Source: Schistocerca nitens (lineage: Eukaryota > Arthropoda > Insecta > Orthoptera > Acrididae). From it: a stretch of DNA of 64,000 nt. Location: NCBI RefSeq assembly GCF_023898315.1, contig NC_064618.1, forward strand, positions 185,805,548 through 185,869,547. The letters run 5' to 3'. Each line of letters starts with the position of its first letter. The stretch's first letter is position 1. Of the stretch, positions 22,141-32,623 are shown piece by piece. A program made the translations under genes and the position numbers. The notes under the pieces are model-generated. The model worked only from the letters and a program-made list of their open reading frames with translations, was not told where the DNA came from and did not search any database.

Positions 22141-22660
22141 AAAGAAACGCCGGAGGAGGACGATGAATTGATGCTTTGTATGCAGGAGTTTCTACGTGTA
22201 TTGAGTATATTGAGAGTAGATGCTGAGTGGTTCACATCAGTGTAGTTTCGGCTCCGACATCATACGTTTGTCAACTTCATTGATAACAGCGAATTTAGAC
22301 CTTTTACATGAGGATGATCAAGTCAGGTCAGGTTCAGAACTGAGTATAAGCATACCACTAGTACAACTGTATTACATGCAAATGTGTAACATTTGGAAGG
22401 AGTAGAGAAAGTAGCAATACAGAAACTTTTGTTAAAATTTAAGACCCTCGCCAATCCTCACTGCTGGCAGCCCTGGTGACAGAGCACAAGAATGTGACGA
22501 TATAAGTCACTTGTGTATTGTTAGCCATGTACTACTGATTATATTGCATTTTATGAAATGCTTTAATGAAATAAAACTATGTAGTTTCATTTCAGTAAAC
22601 CAACTATGCCAGCAAATCATGCGAAAACCCGCATTTTGATCGATGCTTAGGTGCTATTCA
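22141..22660. other. No recognisable feature
   Basis: Spacer downstream of the LINE. Nothing recognised. Confidence 0.45.
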
Positions 22661-22739
22661 AATACAGTAGGAGAGCGTCTGCATAGCTGTTCAATTTTAG
22701 GAGGGAATACCAAGTGGGCTGAGACATGAGTGGAAATTT

Positions 22740-22930
22740 GAATTAAGGAGAGAGGCATGCTAGGGTATCTGTGCAGCTATGCAAAGCCACTTTGCCAGGG
22801 TGGCATAGTGGTTATCGTATCTGCTGAGTAAGCAGGAGATCTGGGTTAGGACCCTGTTCTTAGCACAATATTTCATTAATTGTTTCGGTCTGCAGGCATA
22901 CATCAAGGATTCTTGAGGACTGAAGAAGTC
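22740..22930 (+). mobile_element. tRNA-derived SINE-like element, family B (Thr-tRNA-like)
   Basis: From 22795, GCCAGGGTGGCATAGTGGTTA resembles a tRNA 5' half including an A box. GTATCTGCTGAGTAAGCAGG could form an anticodon arm with AGT in the loop, as in threonine tRNA. CTGGGTTAGGACCC is a degraded B box, and TTAGCAC resembles a tRNA 3' end. The B-box changes and the unrelated flanking body indicate a SINE remnant, not a working tRNA. Ends are approximate. Confidence 0.55.
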
Positions 22931-22984
22931 TCTGGAACCATATAGTTTCATTGGGTAGCATTAGTTAGAATTGGTGCCAGAGGG

Positions 22985-24460
22985 CTGACCAAAGACCGGA
23001 TTTGCAATTTCTTTGGGTCATTACCAGAATAGGCAAACGCACGCCTTTTCGTTTAAAAAGTGCACCAGACGCATTTCGGCCGATGCTGGGTGGAGTATTA
23101 CGGAGTTTTAAGACAAGACAACGCATGGCGCACCCTGATGATATTATTGTGGGTGCAAAAGGTATGGAGGAACATCTGCAATAGCTAAATAATATTTTTA
23201 AGACATTATTTTGTACGACATGGCCCTAAGCATCGAAAACAGACATTTTGCATTAAGTAAAAGTGAAGTACTTAGGATACATGATTAGCCAGAATTTGAG
23301 ACTAGTGTACATAGAGCCGAGTTTCCTATCACTACAGGGAAATTTGTAACATGTGTCATTCTTGAGATTAATGGACAGGTACACCAATTTCGTAAAGGGA
23401 GTTCTGGTTATTTCGCTACAGCTAACATATTTGTTGAAAAATGATGTCAGGTTCCATCATAAAGCAAAACATCATGCTATATTCGAAAAACTTAAAAAAT
23501 TGTGGATAAATACTCCCGTGTTGGTCTTCCTGGATTGTGGAAGGTAATTCATTTCATACAATGCCCGCAGCCATTTAATATGATGATTTCTTACTGAAAT
23601 AGTGTAGCATCCGCTCACTTATGTTTCATGGCATTTGAACAAGATTCAGAGAAATGACTCTGTTATATCGGATGGCAAATTTCTACTGTTATCTGTATAT
23701 GCAAAATTTAAGGTAGTGACAGGTCACACAGAATTGAATTGGTTTGACTTATACAGAGGGTTCAAATGACTCTGAGCACTATGGGACTTAACTTCTGAGG
23801 TCATCAGTCCCCTAGAACTTAGAACTACTTAAACCTAACTAACCTAAGCACATCACACACATTCATGAGCGAGGCAGGATTCCAACCTGCGAATGTAGAA
23901 GTCGCGCGGGTCCAGACTGTAGCGCCTAGAACCGCTCGGCCACTCCGGCCGGCTATACAGAGGGTATTAGAACTGAATTCGACTCTGAGGTGATATGCAA
24001 ACCTGGTAGGAAGCATGCTAAAGTAGATGGGCTTAGCAGAAAAACTGCTACAACATGAGCTCTGAGTCTTAACTTTATGGACTCACAGAGGGCACATGAT
24101 TCTAATATTAATTTCAAGCTATTCACAACGAAACACCATTTTGCCATTCACAGTGGTGTGTTGTGTAGGACAATGACGTTTGGCTATGTTGGGTGCTGTG
24201 TGGTGCACAGTATTAAAGGAAACATATTATCGAATGTCATCTGGGTCTACAGGGCAGTGTACCACAGACCTAGCAGCGTAACTGGTAGAGAACAAGAAAA
24301 CTAGATGTAGATCAGTACGTTAGAAACTATGTGCCACGTAAAAAATATGCAAATTTAAGTCCTCAACAAGATCGACAACAGAGATTGCCAGAGACACCTA
24401 AGCCTTTTGATGTAACTGCAAAGGATATTTTAGGACCATTTTGCCAGATGCAAGTAGCAA
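22985..24460 (+). pseudogene. Gypsy-like LTR retrotransposon pol remnant
   Basis: Pol of gypsy-like elements carries reverse transcriptase, RNase H and integrase. At 23002-23184 a frame reads PFRLKSAPDAF, then a palm motif degraded from YLDDI to HPDDIIVGAK, then MEEHLQ. At 23353-23547 the RT/RNase H connection is visible as LLKNDVRFHHKAK and LKKLWINTPVLVFLD. After the inserted SINE, KPGRKHAKVDGLSRK (near 23998-24045) corresponds to the HRPGxxNxxADALSR end of RNase H. Near 24325-24455, PKPFDVTAKDILGPF matches the integrase entry region. Stops and frameshifts separate all blocks, and no LTRs were identified. The copy is dead. Confidence 0.8.
23750..23965 (-). mobile_element. tRNA-derived SINE, family D subfamily 2, with TSDs
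   Basis: The SINE body is 23762-23953 on the minus strand. The 12-bp target-site duplication TATACAGAGGGT is at 23750-23761 and 23954-23965. Diagnostic bases GAGCGGTTCTAGGCGCTACA on the minus strand put it in a different subfamily from the copies at 29171, 39287 and 58404. The B box is mutated (GGTTGGAATCC). It interrupts the gypsy-like pol remnant between RNase H blocks and so is younger than that insertion. Confidence 0.95.
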
Positions 24461-26345
24461 ACTAGTTTGTTACATCCATAAAATAACAGAAGCCTGGAAA
24501 ACATCCATCACACAATGTGTAAGATGCTTTTCTACCATATGTGGTATCAGCATATTCTTTGAAAATACATGTAACATAAGTTTGTTACCATAATAAATAG
24601 TGTCTGGAAGGAAAATGCTTTCACCATTGGAGGTCATCAAATGAAGTGTGGGCAGGATGAGAATCGCCAGAACTTTCCTAGAACTTTGAAGGTTCAATGT
24701 AAATTGGTGACAAACGCTGATGCCCAGGTTCTTGCATGTCATGAAAGAATAGGGTGCCATAATAGTAAATTAACAGAATAATAGCTAATACGATGCATGA
24801 TAGTGTGAGTACATGCACTCCAAAAGGTAAAACACATAGTAAAAGGGTCTTAACCAAGTTGTAATAATGTCAAATTAAAGTAGCCTGCACGTATGGCTAT
24901 TCTGTATGTGAGGTGTCTGTACATTTTGAGGCTGACAGATTTACAGATACATTGCCACAGGCAATGTCTCCACTTCCTGAGAAGAAGGAAGAGGGGAAGA
25001 AGAATAGGAAACCAAAAGCACTAGCACTGTATCACCAAAATTTACATGTGGAAACAGTTGATTAAGATAATATGTTGTATTTGTAAGTGTATTGTTACTA
25101 TTATATTAGCAAATAGCATCAGCATATGTTATCTTAAACATAATTCGTAGTTTCTTTATGTACGGGGCTCATAGACAACGAATCCTACAAAGAGGTGGTG
25201 GTGGTGGGGGGGATTTGACTGCAGCTTCCTTTGCCCATGTAGCATCACCAGAATCGCTGATGTATAGTTAGTCCACTTTGTTGACAGGTCGATTGCATTC
25301 GTTGTGAAAAATGTTTTCTACCTTTTTTTCATGTGTGTGAAATTTTTTTGACATGATGAGAATCAGAGGGTTCATTACTGTTTTGCATGTACACGTATTA
25401 TTTATGGTATTACTATTTTTCTGTGGTTGGAATTATTACTGGCGTATATTGACGATTTCTCTGGTGTCAGGAGAAATATTCTCTTCCTGTGTATTACACT
25501 AAGACTAAAGTTGAAGATGAATGAAGTAGTGCGTTTAGACCATTCTCGTTTGATCATTGGTAGAGCGTTTGTACGATTTGCGGCACATAGACAATTTGCC
25601 AATGGCAATGTGTACAAGGGTGTATACGTTTCAGGGGACTCTTCACTAACAGTTGTATTTCATTTTGAGTATTTTACTTTTTCTGAGTTAGTTGTCTTGT
25701 TAATATATGGATTTGGATAATTGCCAATTTTGTTATGTTCTATTTGGCAATAGAATTAAGATGGTGTTCGTTTTGTGGTATTTATGTAAGATGAGAATAT
25801 GATGATGTACTACCTAAACTGTGAAAGTAATGCACAGGGAATCGTTTTGCTTGTAAGCTCAGCCCAAGTCATTCTAACTCTACAAGAGCTATGGGAAACA
25901 GTAACTGAAGGATGCCTGCAGGACATTCTGGTTCTGCCATATTATCCCCAGAGAACGTGGGTATATGAGATATATTCCATGTGCGATCACGAAATGGTTA
26001 TTGCTGGTGGCTATGAGCAAGTTTTACCTATGGACGTGGTATGAATACGGCTGCACGGAAATGGCTCTCATCTCTGGAACAGTTTTTCATCTTTGCGAAT
26101 GCAATGCAATTTTTTTGTAATAGCCTATTAAGCAATTCAAAGTATTCCCACTCCAGAACCTAACTTATCTATAACTGCCATGGAACCCCACTTTCTTCAC
26201 TCACTGGACGAGCTAGTAACAACCCATAAAAGACACATTACTGTCGAGCAAATGCTCCAAGACTGCAGTTACACCATAATGTCGACACCACAGAAACTTG
26301 GCAAAAACTTGGTAATAAGTGTTTCTGTTCGGAACTGTTGTAGTC
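24461..26345. other. No recognisable gene
   Basis: Sequence downstream of the pol remnant may include more of that element, but no LTR, envelope or gag similarity is visible. A G-rich patch GGTGGTGGTGGTGGGGGGG is at about 25194-25212. Frames at 25427-25720 and 25799-26044 are open for 97 and 81 codons but are unrecognised. Confidence 0.4.
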
Positions 26346-26825
26346 TAGGGTAAGGTGGGGTAAATCCGACCGAGTGGGTAAACCCAACTGCCCTCTATTT
26401 GTGAGAAACGGCAAAGCGGAGCGATTTCGCTTTAGTGTTACCATACAGAGCATTCGAAATAACGAAAATTTCACTTTGACAGCTTTGCCGCATTTGACAC
26501 TCAAAAGACAACAAGTGTGTTTTCGATTGTTTCAATTTAATTTTTGTGCAAATTGCATCATTAGATTTACCTTATTAAATAAAAGGATCGCAAAACAAAC
26601 GATAAGTGATTTGGTAGTGCATTTAGTGACCTATTCAGTGTATGTATCGTTTTGTTAGAAATTTCGTTTAAATTGTTTCTATGTGTGTTAAATGAAAAAT
26701 GGCATGGTGGGGTGAATCCGACCGCTGAATGGTGGGGTAAATCCGAGCGCATATTATTTATCGTTTATGTGTATGGAATTAATCACTTATGGAAACAAAG
26801 TGAATTTTTGTTTATTTTTAGGAAA

Positions 26826-26951
26826 ATGGTACGAAATCACAAACGAAAAACGACAAAACGTAATCAAAACGATATTCGCCGAGCAGTTGCTGCAATTCAA
26901 ATGGAAATATCTTTACGAGCTATCGCTCGTAATTTTAACTTTCCGAGATAG
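26826..26951 (+). pseudogene. Pogo-type transposase N-terminus (HTH psq), truncated
   Basis: Pogo/Tigger transposases bind their ends through an N-terminal psq helix-turn-helix and cut with a DDE domain. This 41-codon segment starts MVRNHKRKTTKR and continues IRRAVAAIQMEISLRAIARN then FNFPR. The ISLRAIARNFNFPR stretch matches the SLRxAAKxFNVPRSTL recognition helix of the family. An in-frame TAG replaces the expected Ser after PR, and the frame continues as TLL, a second TAG, then HRRAMK before the SINE insertion at 26991. Nothing of the catalytic domain remains, so the element needed a transposase in trans. Confidence 0.75.
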
Positions 26952-26978
26952 ACTTTGCTGTAGCACCGTCGTGCAATG

Positions 26979-27229
26979 AAATCATCTTTTGACGGAGCGA
27001 GGTGGCGCACTGGAATCGCATTCGGGAAGACGACGTTTCAATCCCGCGTCCGGCCATCCTGATTTTGGTGTTCCGTGATTTCCCTAAATCGCTTCAGGTA
27101 AATGCCGGGATGGTTCCTTCGAAAGGGCACGGCCGACTTCCTTTCCCATCCTTCCCTAATCCGATGAGACCGATGAACTCGCTGTTTGGTCTCCTCCCCC
27201 AAAAACAACCCAACAACAAATCATCTTTT
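26979..27229 (+). mobile_element. tRNA-derived SINE, family E, with TSDs
   Basis: The SINE body is 26991-27217. The 12-bp target-site duplication AAATCATCTTTT is at 26979-26990 and 27218-27229. The head GAGGTGGCGCACTGGAATCG is tRNA-like, with a degraded B box GTTTCAATCCC. The body contains CCGGGATGGTTCCTTCGAAA and ends in CCCAAAAACAACCCAACAAC. It lies within the pogo-like element and is therefore younger than it. Confidence 0.95.
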
Positions 27230-27622
27230 CTCAATTAAAATTTACATTCATGTAACTTTCAATACATTTAGTACTCTAAACAATCTAATTTCTTAATACA
27301 TTTGGTTCATTTATGTAAAGAAAACATATTTTCTTATAATTATTTCCCAAAAGAACCGTTCAGTTAGAACAATTTCTGTGCAAAATCAGCCAAACAATTA
27401 GGAGGCCGGATTTACCCCACCATTTTTGCAAATGGCAGAAATGGATGTTTCTGAAAATACGGATATCTCAAAAACTATTGCTGGTATAACAAAAATATTT
27501 TACAAACAGTTGCTGCTTTATATTACCTATAATTTAAAGTATATAATCTTAAGATCCGACCTCGGATAAGCGTTTTATAGCCACAAGAATTTACTAGGTC
27601 TGATTTACCTCACCTTACCCTA

Positions 27623-29156
27623 TACAACGCAAGAAAACGCCCACCCATCTTGGCTCCATTTACTCCAGGTGCCAATTTACTGGTTCAGACTTTGAAAATA
27701 AGATTTAGTTAAGCAAATGGCCAATGAACATTGTGATTCATGCTGAATCAGAATGCAGATAATCTAAGTGTGACGCACATTTATGTAAGACATGGGTCAA
27801 GACCTTTCACAGTTATGCTTGCACCCAAGCTCTGCTGAAGGGAAACTGCTGCCAATCCAGATACGATATTGGACTGAACTCACATTTATATTCCCTATTT
27901 TAGACAAGCAGCGTCTGTCACCACTTGGCGGCAGCTATGAATTGAATTTCATGCTGGTCAGTGCCAAGAAATAGGTCATCAAGCTATCACCACAAGACAC
28001 TGTACTCATAAGGTGCGAGTCTCCTCTCTGCACCGAAGTGGAAATGCTGCTGAGATGGTACTTTACAGGTAGTGGGCCATTTTCCCGTTAACATCCATGC
28101 ACTGCAGGTTGCTAAACTGTGGACAAACTTTGCTGCTGCTCACTGTCGCCCCGTGTGGGTACACTTTACTACTGTGAGGCATTATTGTCCACGATGAGGT
28201 CCACAGTTTAAGTGTCCACACTCTAGTGTATAAGGCACAGACATGCTTAGAATATTGTCGACATACCACTGTGCTGCAAGGGTGCCGCTGAAGATAACCA
28301 CAGGGGTCCTGGTCTGTAACGAAAGAGCGCAGCAGATCATCGCTCATGGGTGTCAGGCTGTATGGTGACAGTCAGGTTACTAGTCCATCACCTCCTGGGC
28401 CACGCCACACACGTCTTCGCTGCTCATCGGGGCTCAGTTTCAGGTGGGGCTCATAAAAAAAAAAAAAACAGTGCTACTCCAGTCAACAACATCACAGGCC
28501 GAACGTGGCCGACGCCAGTGCAGACAGTCTTGGTGGACAGAGGCTATGAGCTAAGCCTCGTTTCTGTGAGCGCCCTACTAATGGGCTTTGTGGTCATTAA
28601 AGAACAAACTGGACGTCGGATCGATGATAGTCATTAATCCAGAGCCCTGAGTGCCTTTCTGACGATTGCTCGGTCCTCACATTCTGTTCTCTATCTAGTT
28701 GGATCGCCTTCTTCTTGACTGTATTCGGTCATCGTTTACCCACTCCTACCAACATTATTCGAAAAGTGATATCGATCTTATTCATATGTTAAGCAGATCC
28801 GACGATTACTCTATCTACCTGTCTTGAGCCCACCAGCTACACATCTTCTCTCAAATGCTGATCCAGCGAATATTGTTCATGCACTTGTCTACAAGGCGTA
28901 GTCATTTTCCAACTTAGTAAACCGAATGAAATTCGGAAATAATGATACCCCGGTATCGACATCATGGCTGTTTACTATCATAGTCAGCTACATGGTTGCA
29001 GTGTCACACATTCATCTATGAGCCACCAAAGCTTATAAGTTTGTACTTCCTGTCGATACCTGTAAGAATATCAATTTGTGAACGACTTGCGTAGTTCCTT
29101 CGTGGTGTGCCTTTTTTCCTTTTAAGAGTGCCAATAGGCCATTACTCAGCTCTCAC
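27623..29156. other. No recognisable gene
   Basis: Nothing clear. The block near 27895-27945 weakly resembles 16928-16972 (see there). An A13 run is at about 28454. No family similarity was seen in the frames on either strand. Confidence 0.4.
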
Positions 29157-29382
29157 AGACTTTCGCTCAGCCGGCCGAAGTGGCCGTGCGGTTAAAGGCG
29201 CTGCAGTCTGGAACCGCAAGACCGCTACGGTCGCAGGTTCGAATCCTGCCTCGGGCGTGGATGTTTGTGATGTCCTTAGGTTAGTTAGGTTTAACTAGTT
29301 CTAAGTTCTAGGGGACTAATGACCTCAGCAGTTGAGTCCCATAGTGCTCAGAGCCATTTGAACCATTTAGACTTTCGCTCAG
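29157..29382 (+). mobile_element. tRNA-derived SINE, family D subfamily 1, with TSDs
   Basis: The SINE body is 29171-29368. The 14-bp target-site duplication AGACTTTCGCTCAG is perfect (29157-29170 and 29369-29382), so the copy is young. The A-box region TGGCCGTGCGG and a perfect B box GGTTCGAATCC (29236-29246) are present. Between them GACCGCTACGGTC can form a hairpin like the long variable arm of Leu/Ser tRNAs. The body ends CAGAGCCATTTGAACCATTT. Confidence 0.97.
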
Positions 29383-31499
29383 GGGTTTTTTTGCAAGTGG
29401 TACACTGAATCATATTTGTAAGGAGCACGGTACACAGCTTGAAGTACAAAGCGACCATGCAGCATCATCAGTTGTGAGTGCACTCTTTAAGTGAGGTAGG
29501 ACGTCAAACGAGCCGACTTGGAGCAGGAGAGGCACCACAGTACACTATAATTTCCACTGTCTATACTTTTACAAGTAAATTCGTAAAACAGTCAGCATGA
29601 CCAGGAACGATTCAGGATTTCCATTATTAGCAGTGGAAGTTAAAAACGTAAAAAAATAATTTTTTTGCACATGAAATTTCATCATTTTTTCACTTACTAC
29701 TGGCTACATTTCTTGCTGTAAGTACACTTTTCTTCATAAGTAAGAGGGATTCATCGATGAATTTTGCACACCATTCAGACCATTCTTATAGGTGTACGAA
29801 ACTCTAGAATTTATTTAATTTATGAAAAATGAATGAGCTGTTACATTTTGAACTTTATGCTTAGAAACACTCAAATGTTATAGTTAATTATCTGAGTTTT
29901 GACCACAGTTTTTAATAGATTTGGGAAATTGTAGAGTTTTGCAATAAGGAGTGTGTTTAACAATCAAATCGAGATTGAAAGTAGTAGGAATTTATTTTGG
30001 ATGTTACATATACCTAAGTACAGAAATTTGTTTTGCGGAAAGTGGCCGTTATAGTTTCTGCTTGGATTTGGTATTCTTTTAGATCTGTCCAGAACCAAAT
30101 GCAGGTTCTTTTTTTCATTTTGAAATCAGTTTTCTTCCTTTTTCACACTCCTGTGATGCACTTTTCTTGATTTTATAAGCTCCAAAAATGATTATCTGTT
30201 CTCACTACACAATCTCGCTTTATCGCATTCGCATACAATACTTCCACGCACTTTGCTTCCAGCTTAATTCCTATTTTCTATAAAACAAATTTCCTGCTTT
30301 AGACACCATCATTAAAACATGAAATTGCATCACAAACACCAATAGCAAGTGCATCTCTTCCCACAAAAGTGGTTTTTGGCAATCTTTCCCATACGCATTG
30401 GTTAAAACTTTCATTCGGGTTTTGGGCACCACCATGAAGACATTTCTTAAAAGGAAGTATCGATACAAATAGTCCTTTGCTTCAGATGTGACAATCTTTG
30501 GTGCAAATATAAACGTTCAAATTCCACCAAGTGAATTACACTTACGTAGACAGAAGACTGCTGTGCAAAGGGGTGTGGTGCTACATCTTTGTACAACGTG
30601 CCTTGGTATAACGCGCCTTATAATCTTTCAAATATATATGTTTTATTCAGGAAGATGTGCGCTACAGTTTTTTACGTCCTACCGCCCCCCTCCCCCACCT
30701 CCCCTCCGTTAAGACTACTGGGGACCATTTATTCAGCAGTTTTGAAATTGCAGTGTGTCCAACCTGGCACTTTACCTCATAGAAGACTATAGCCTGCCTT
30801 GGTCTCGTGCAGCAACTGTCCCACACACACGAGTTCCTGCAGCCCTCCGTCCTGGCTCGCTCAAGTTACGCTCCTTCATTTCATTCCAGCAAACGACCAC
30901 GACACCATCTTTGCTGAGTGTACAGCTCCAGACTTCACTTCACTGACCATCTCCAAGCACAATCCGAGCTCTGGCATCGGAAGTTTCCCCAGGCTTCCAT
31001 ACCCCATGATGATTGCCGCTACGTCCTGCTGTAAACGATCACGGACAAAATGCTGGCCTTCATGAGATGCGACTAATTGCGATCGCTGCAGCTGACTGAT
31101 GGTGGACGCTTGTGCCTGTCCCCAAGTCGACCACGGCGGCACTCGCTTCCCTCACATGACGCACTGTCCACTCCCTTCCTACACGAAAGTGTGCACGAAT
31201 TTAAAGCAGTATCTGGACGACGGAAAATTGCCCATACCATCCGATACAGCATTGTGGTATGCTAAAGTTTTTTAATCATTTGAAGTTGACTTTGGTTGTT
31301 TTGGTTTATACAGCTGGAGCACTTATTTGTGTTTCTCTATTTGCGACGACCTTCTTTCCCCTTGCATTATTTTAATTACGTTATGTGCAATATCTCCAGT
31401 GTAACAAATCTTATCAGTTTCTGAACATGGCCAATAGCTTCTCTCTATGACAGCTCCCAAAGCTCACTGTTCCTGAGTACTGCTTTTTCACCCACGTAT
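29383..31499. other. No recognisable gene
   Basis: AT-rich to 30650, then more GC-rich with a pyrimidine-rich patch (CCCCCCTCCCCCACCTCCCC near 30685). Minus-strand frame 30876-31142 and overlapping plus-strand frames are unrecognised and mutually overlapping. Confidence 0.4.
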
Positions 31500-31830
31500 G
31501 CTTTCGACATTTGTACTCTACACACCTCCTCTTCCCAGCCTCTCTGTTCTTCTCTTCCTCCCTCTCTCTGTCCACTTCATCCTCACACATCTATCTTCTT
31601 CTCACCCCTCTATCTGTTCTCCATATCTTCCTCCCCCTCTCTTTCTTTCCTTCTACTCCCCTTTCAGACCTCCCTCTGAGTATCCACCTCTGTGTCTCTC
31701 TTTCCACCTCTGCCTCCAGCCTCATGCATCTACCCTTCTTCCTCTCTGCCTGCCTATTTCCTCCTCATTGTATCCACCCCCTCCTCTACACCCTCAACTT
31801 GTCCCTAGCCATACTCATTGACAACCCACC
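31500..31830. repeat. Polypyrimidine-rich block
   Basis: About 330 bp of C/T-rich plus strand, similar in composition to 5615-5895. Two long overlapping frames (107 and 112 codons) rich in Ser, Pro and Leu are compositional artefacts. Confidence 0.7.
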
Positions 31831-32586
31831 ATACTGTTCCATAAAGTAGGCCATTAATGCTTCTACAACATATCTGTAATTCAAGGGAGGCTCCACACTA
31901 GGAGCCCCCATTCAAAGTACATCAGTAAGGCTGGTCAATACTATATGAACACCACATGCTATCACGCAGGCCAGCCTACATGTCGAGGTCTGGAAAACTC
32001 TCTCTTCCCTTCAAATTTAGGCTGCCCTGCAAAGAAGGCTGATTTGACAGACTAATTCTATTCCCACAAAACATTTTTGTCATGCAGGGCAGCTTACATG
32101 CCAGGGACTGGAGTTAACAATTTTATACCCTACCTCCACTCCTACAATACCTACTTATATACTGATAATCGTGAGGCCTGCTGTTCCTGCCCCATATTTG
32201 CTTGAAATTGATCCTGGGGTGTTGGGGAGACTTTGGACATGCACACGTACACTCTTCTCTATATACAAATAACAGCTTAGTAGAATTTATCAAACATCCT
32301 TATCCAACACATTCTTCTCAAAAGCATGAATATTTTTAATCGATCGAGCTACAATATAAGTACCTCTTTTCAGTATGTAAATAAGTATTCTTTAATTAAT
32401 TCAAGGAGGTGAAATTTTTAAATTTATTTCAGCCAAACAGTGGAAGATAACTAAAACTGAATGTTCCCACATTACTTCTATTCTCATCGTAACAGTGGTG
32501 TTTAATAACAAAAAATTAATTTGTAAAAATGTAGCTCAATGTAGCTCAGTGTAACAGTCTTACTTCCATCTAATAACAAACAAACA

Positions 32587-32623
<37 letters not shown>

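Larger units (their letters stand above)
26346..27622 (+). mobile_element. Pogo-like DNA transposon, non-autonomous, carrying a SINE
   Basis: Terminal inverted repeats of 23 bp lie at 26348-26370 and 27598-27620, with two mismatches. Both begin GGGTAAGGTG and are flanked by TA, the target duplication of Tc1/mariner/pogo elements. A short coding segment (26826-26951) has a psq-type helix-turn-helix typical of pogo/Tigger transposases. The catalytic domain is absent. The motif GGTGGGGTAAATCCGAC recurs inside both ends (26706, 26731, 27405), suggesting subterminal transposase sites. A SINE is inserted at 26991-27217. Without it the element is about 1.03 kb. Confidence 0.85.

Noticed and set aside
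28290..28325. CTGAAGATAACCAC followed by TGGTCTG on the plus strand
   Set aside because: The core resembles the motif, but the loop is long, helix II is short and GAAA is not at the right place. Likely chance.
29236..29246. Perfect B boxes suggesting tRNA genes at 14.3, 29.2 and 58.5 kb
   Set aside because: Each lies in a SINE body with target-site duplications and a non-tRNA 3' region. No functional cloverleaf is supported.
31498..31849. Two overlapping frames of 107 and 112 codons
   Set aside because: Compositional artefacts of a C/T-rich tract.
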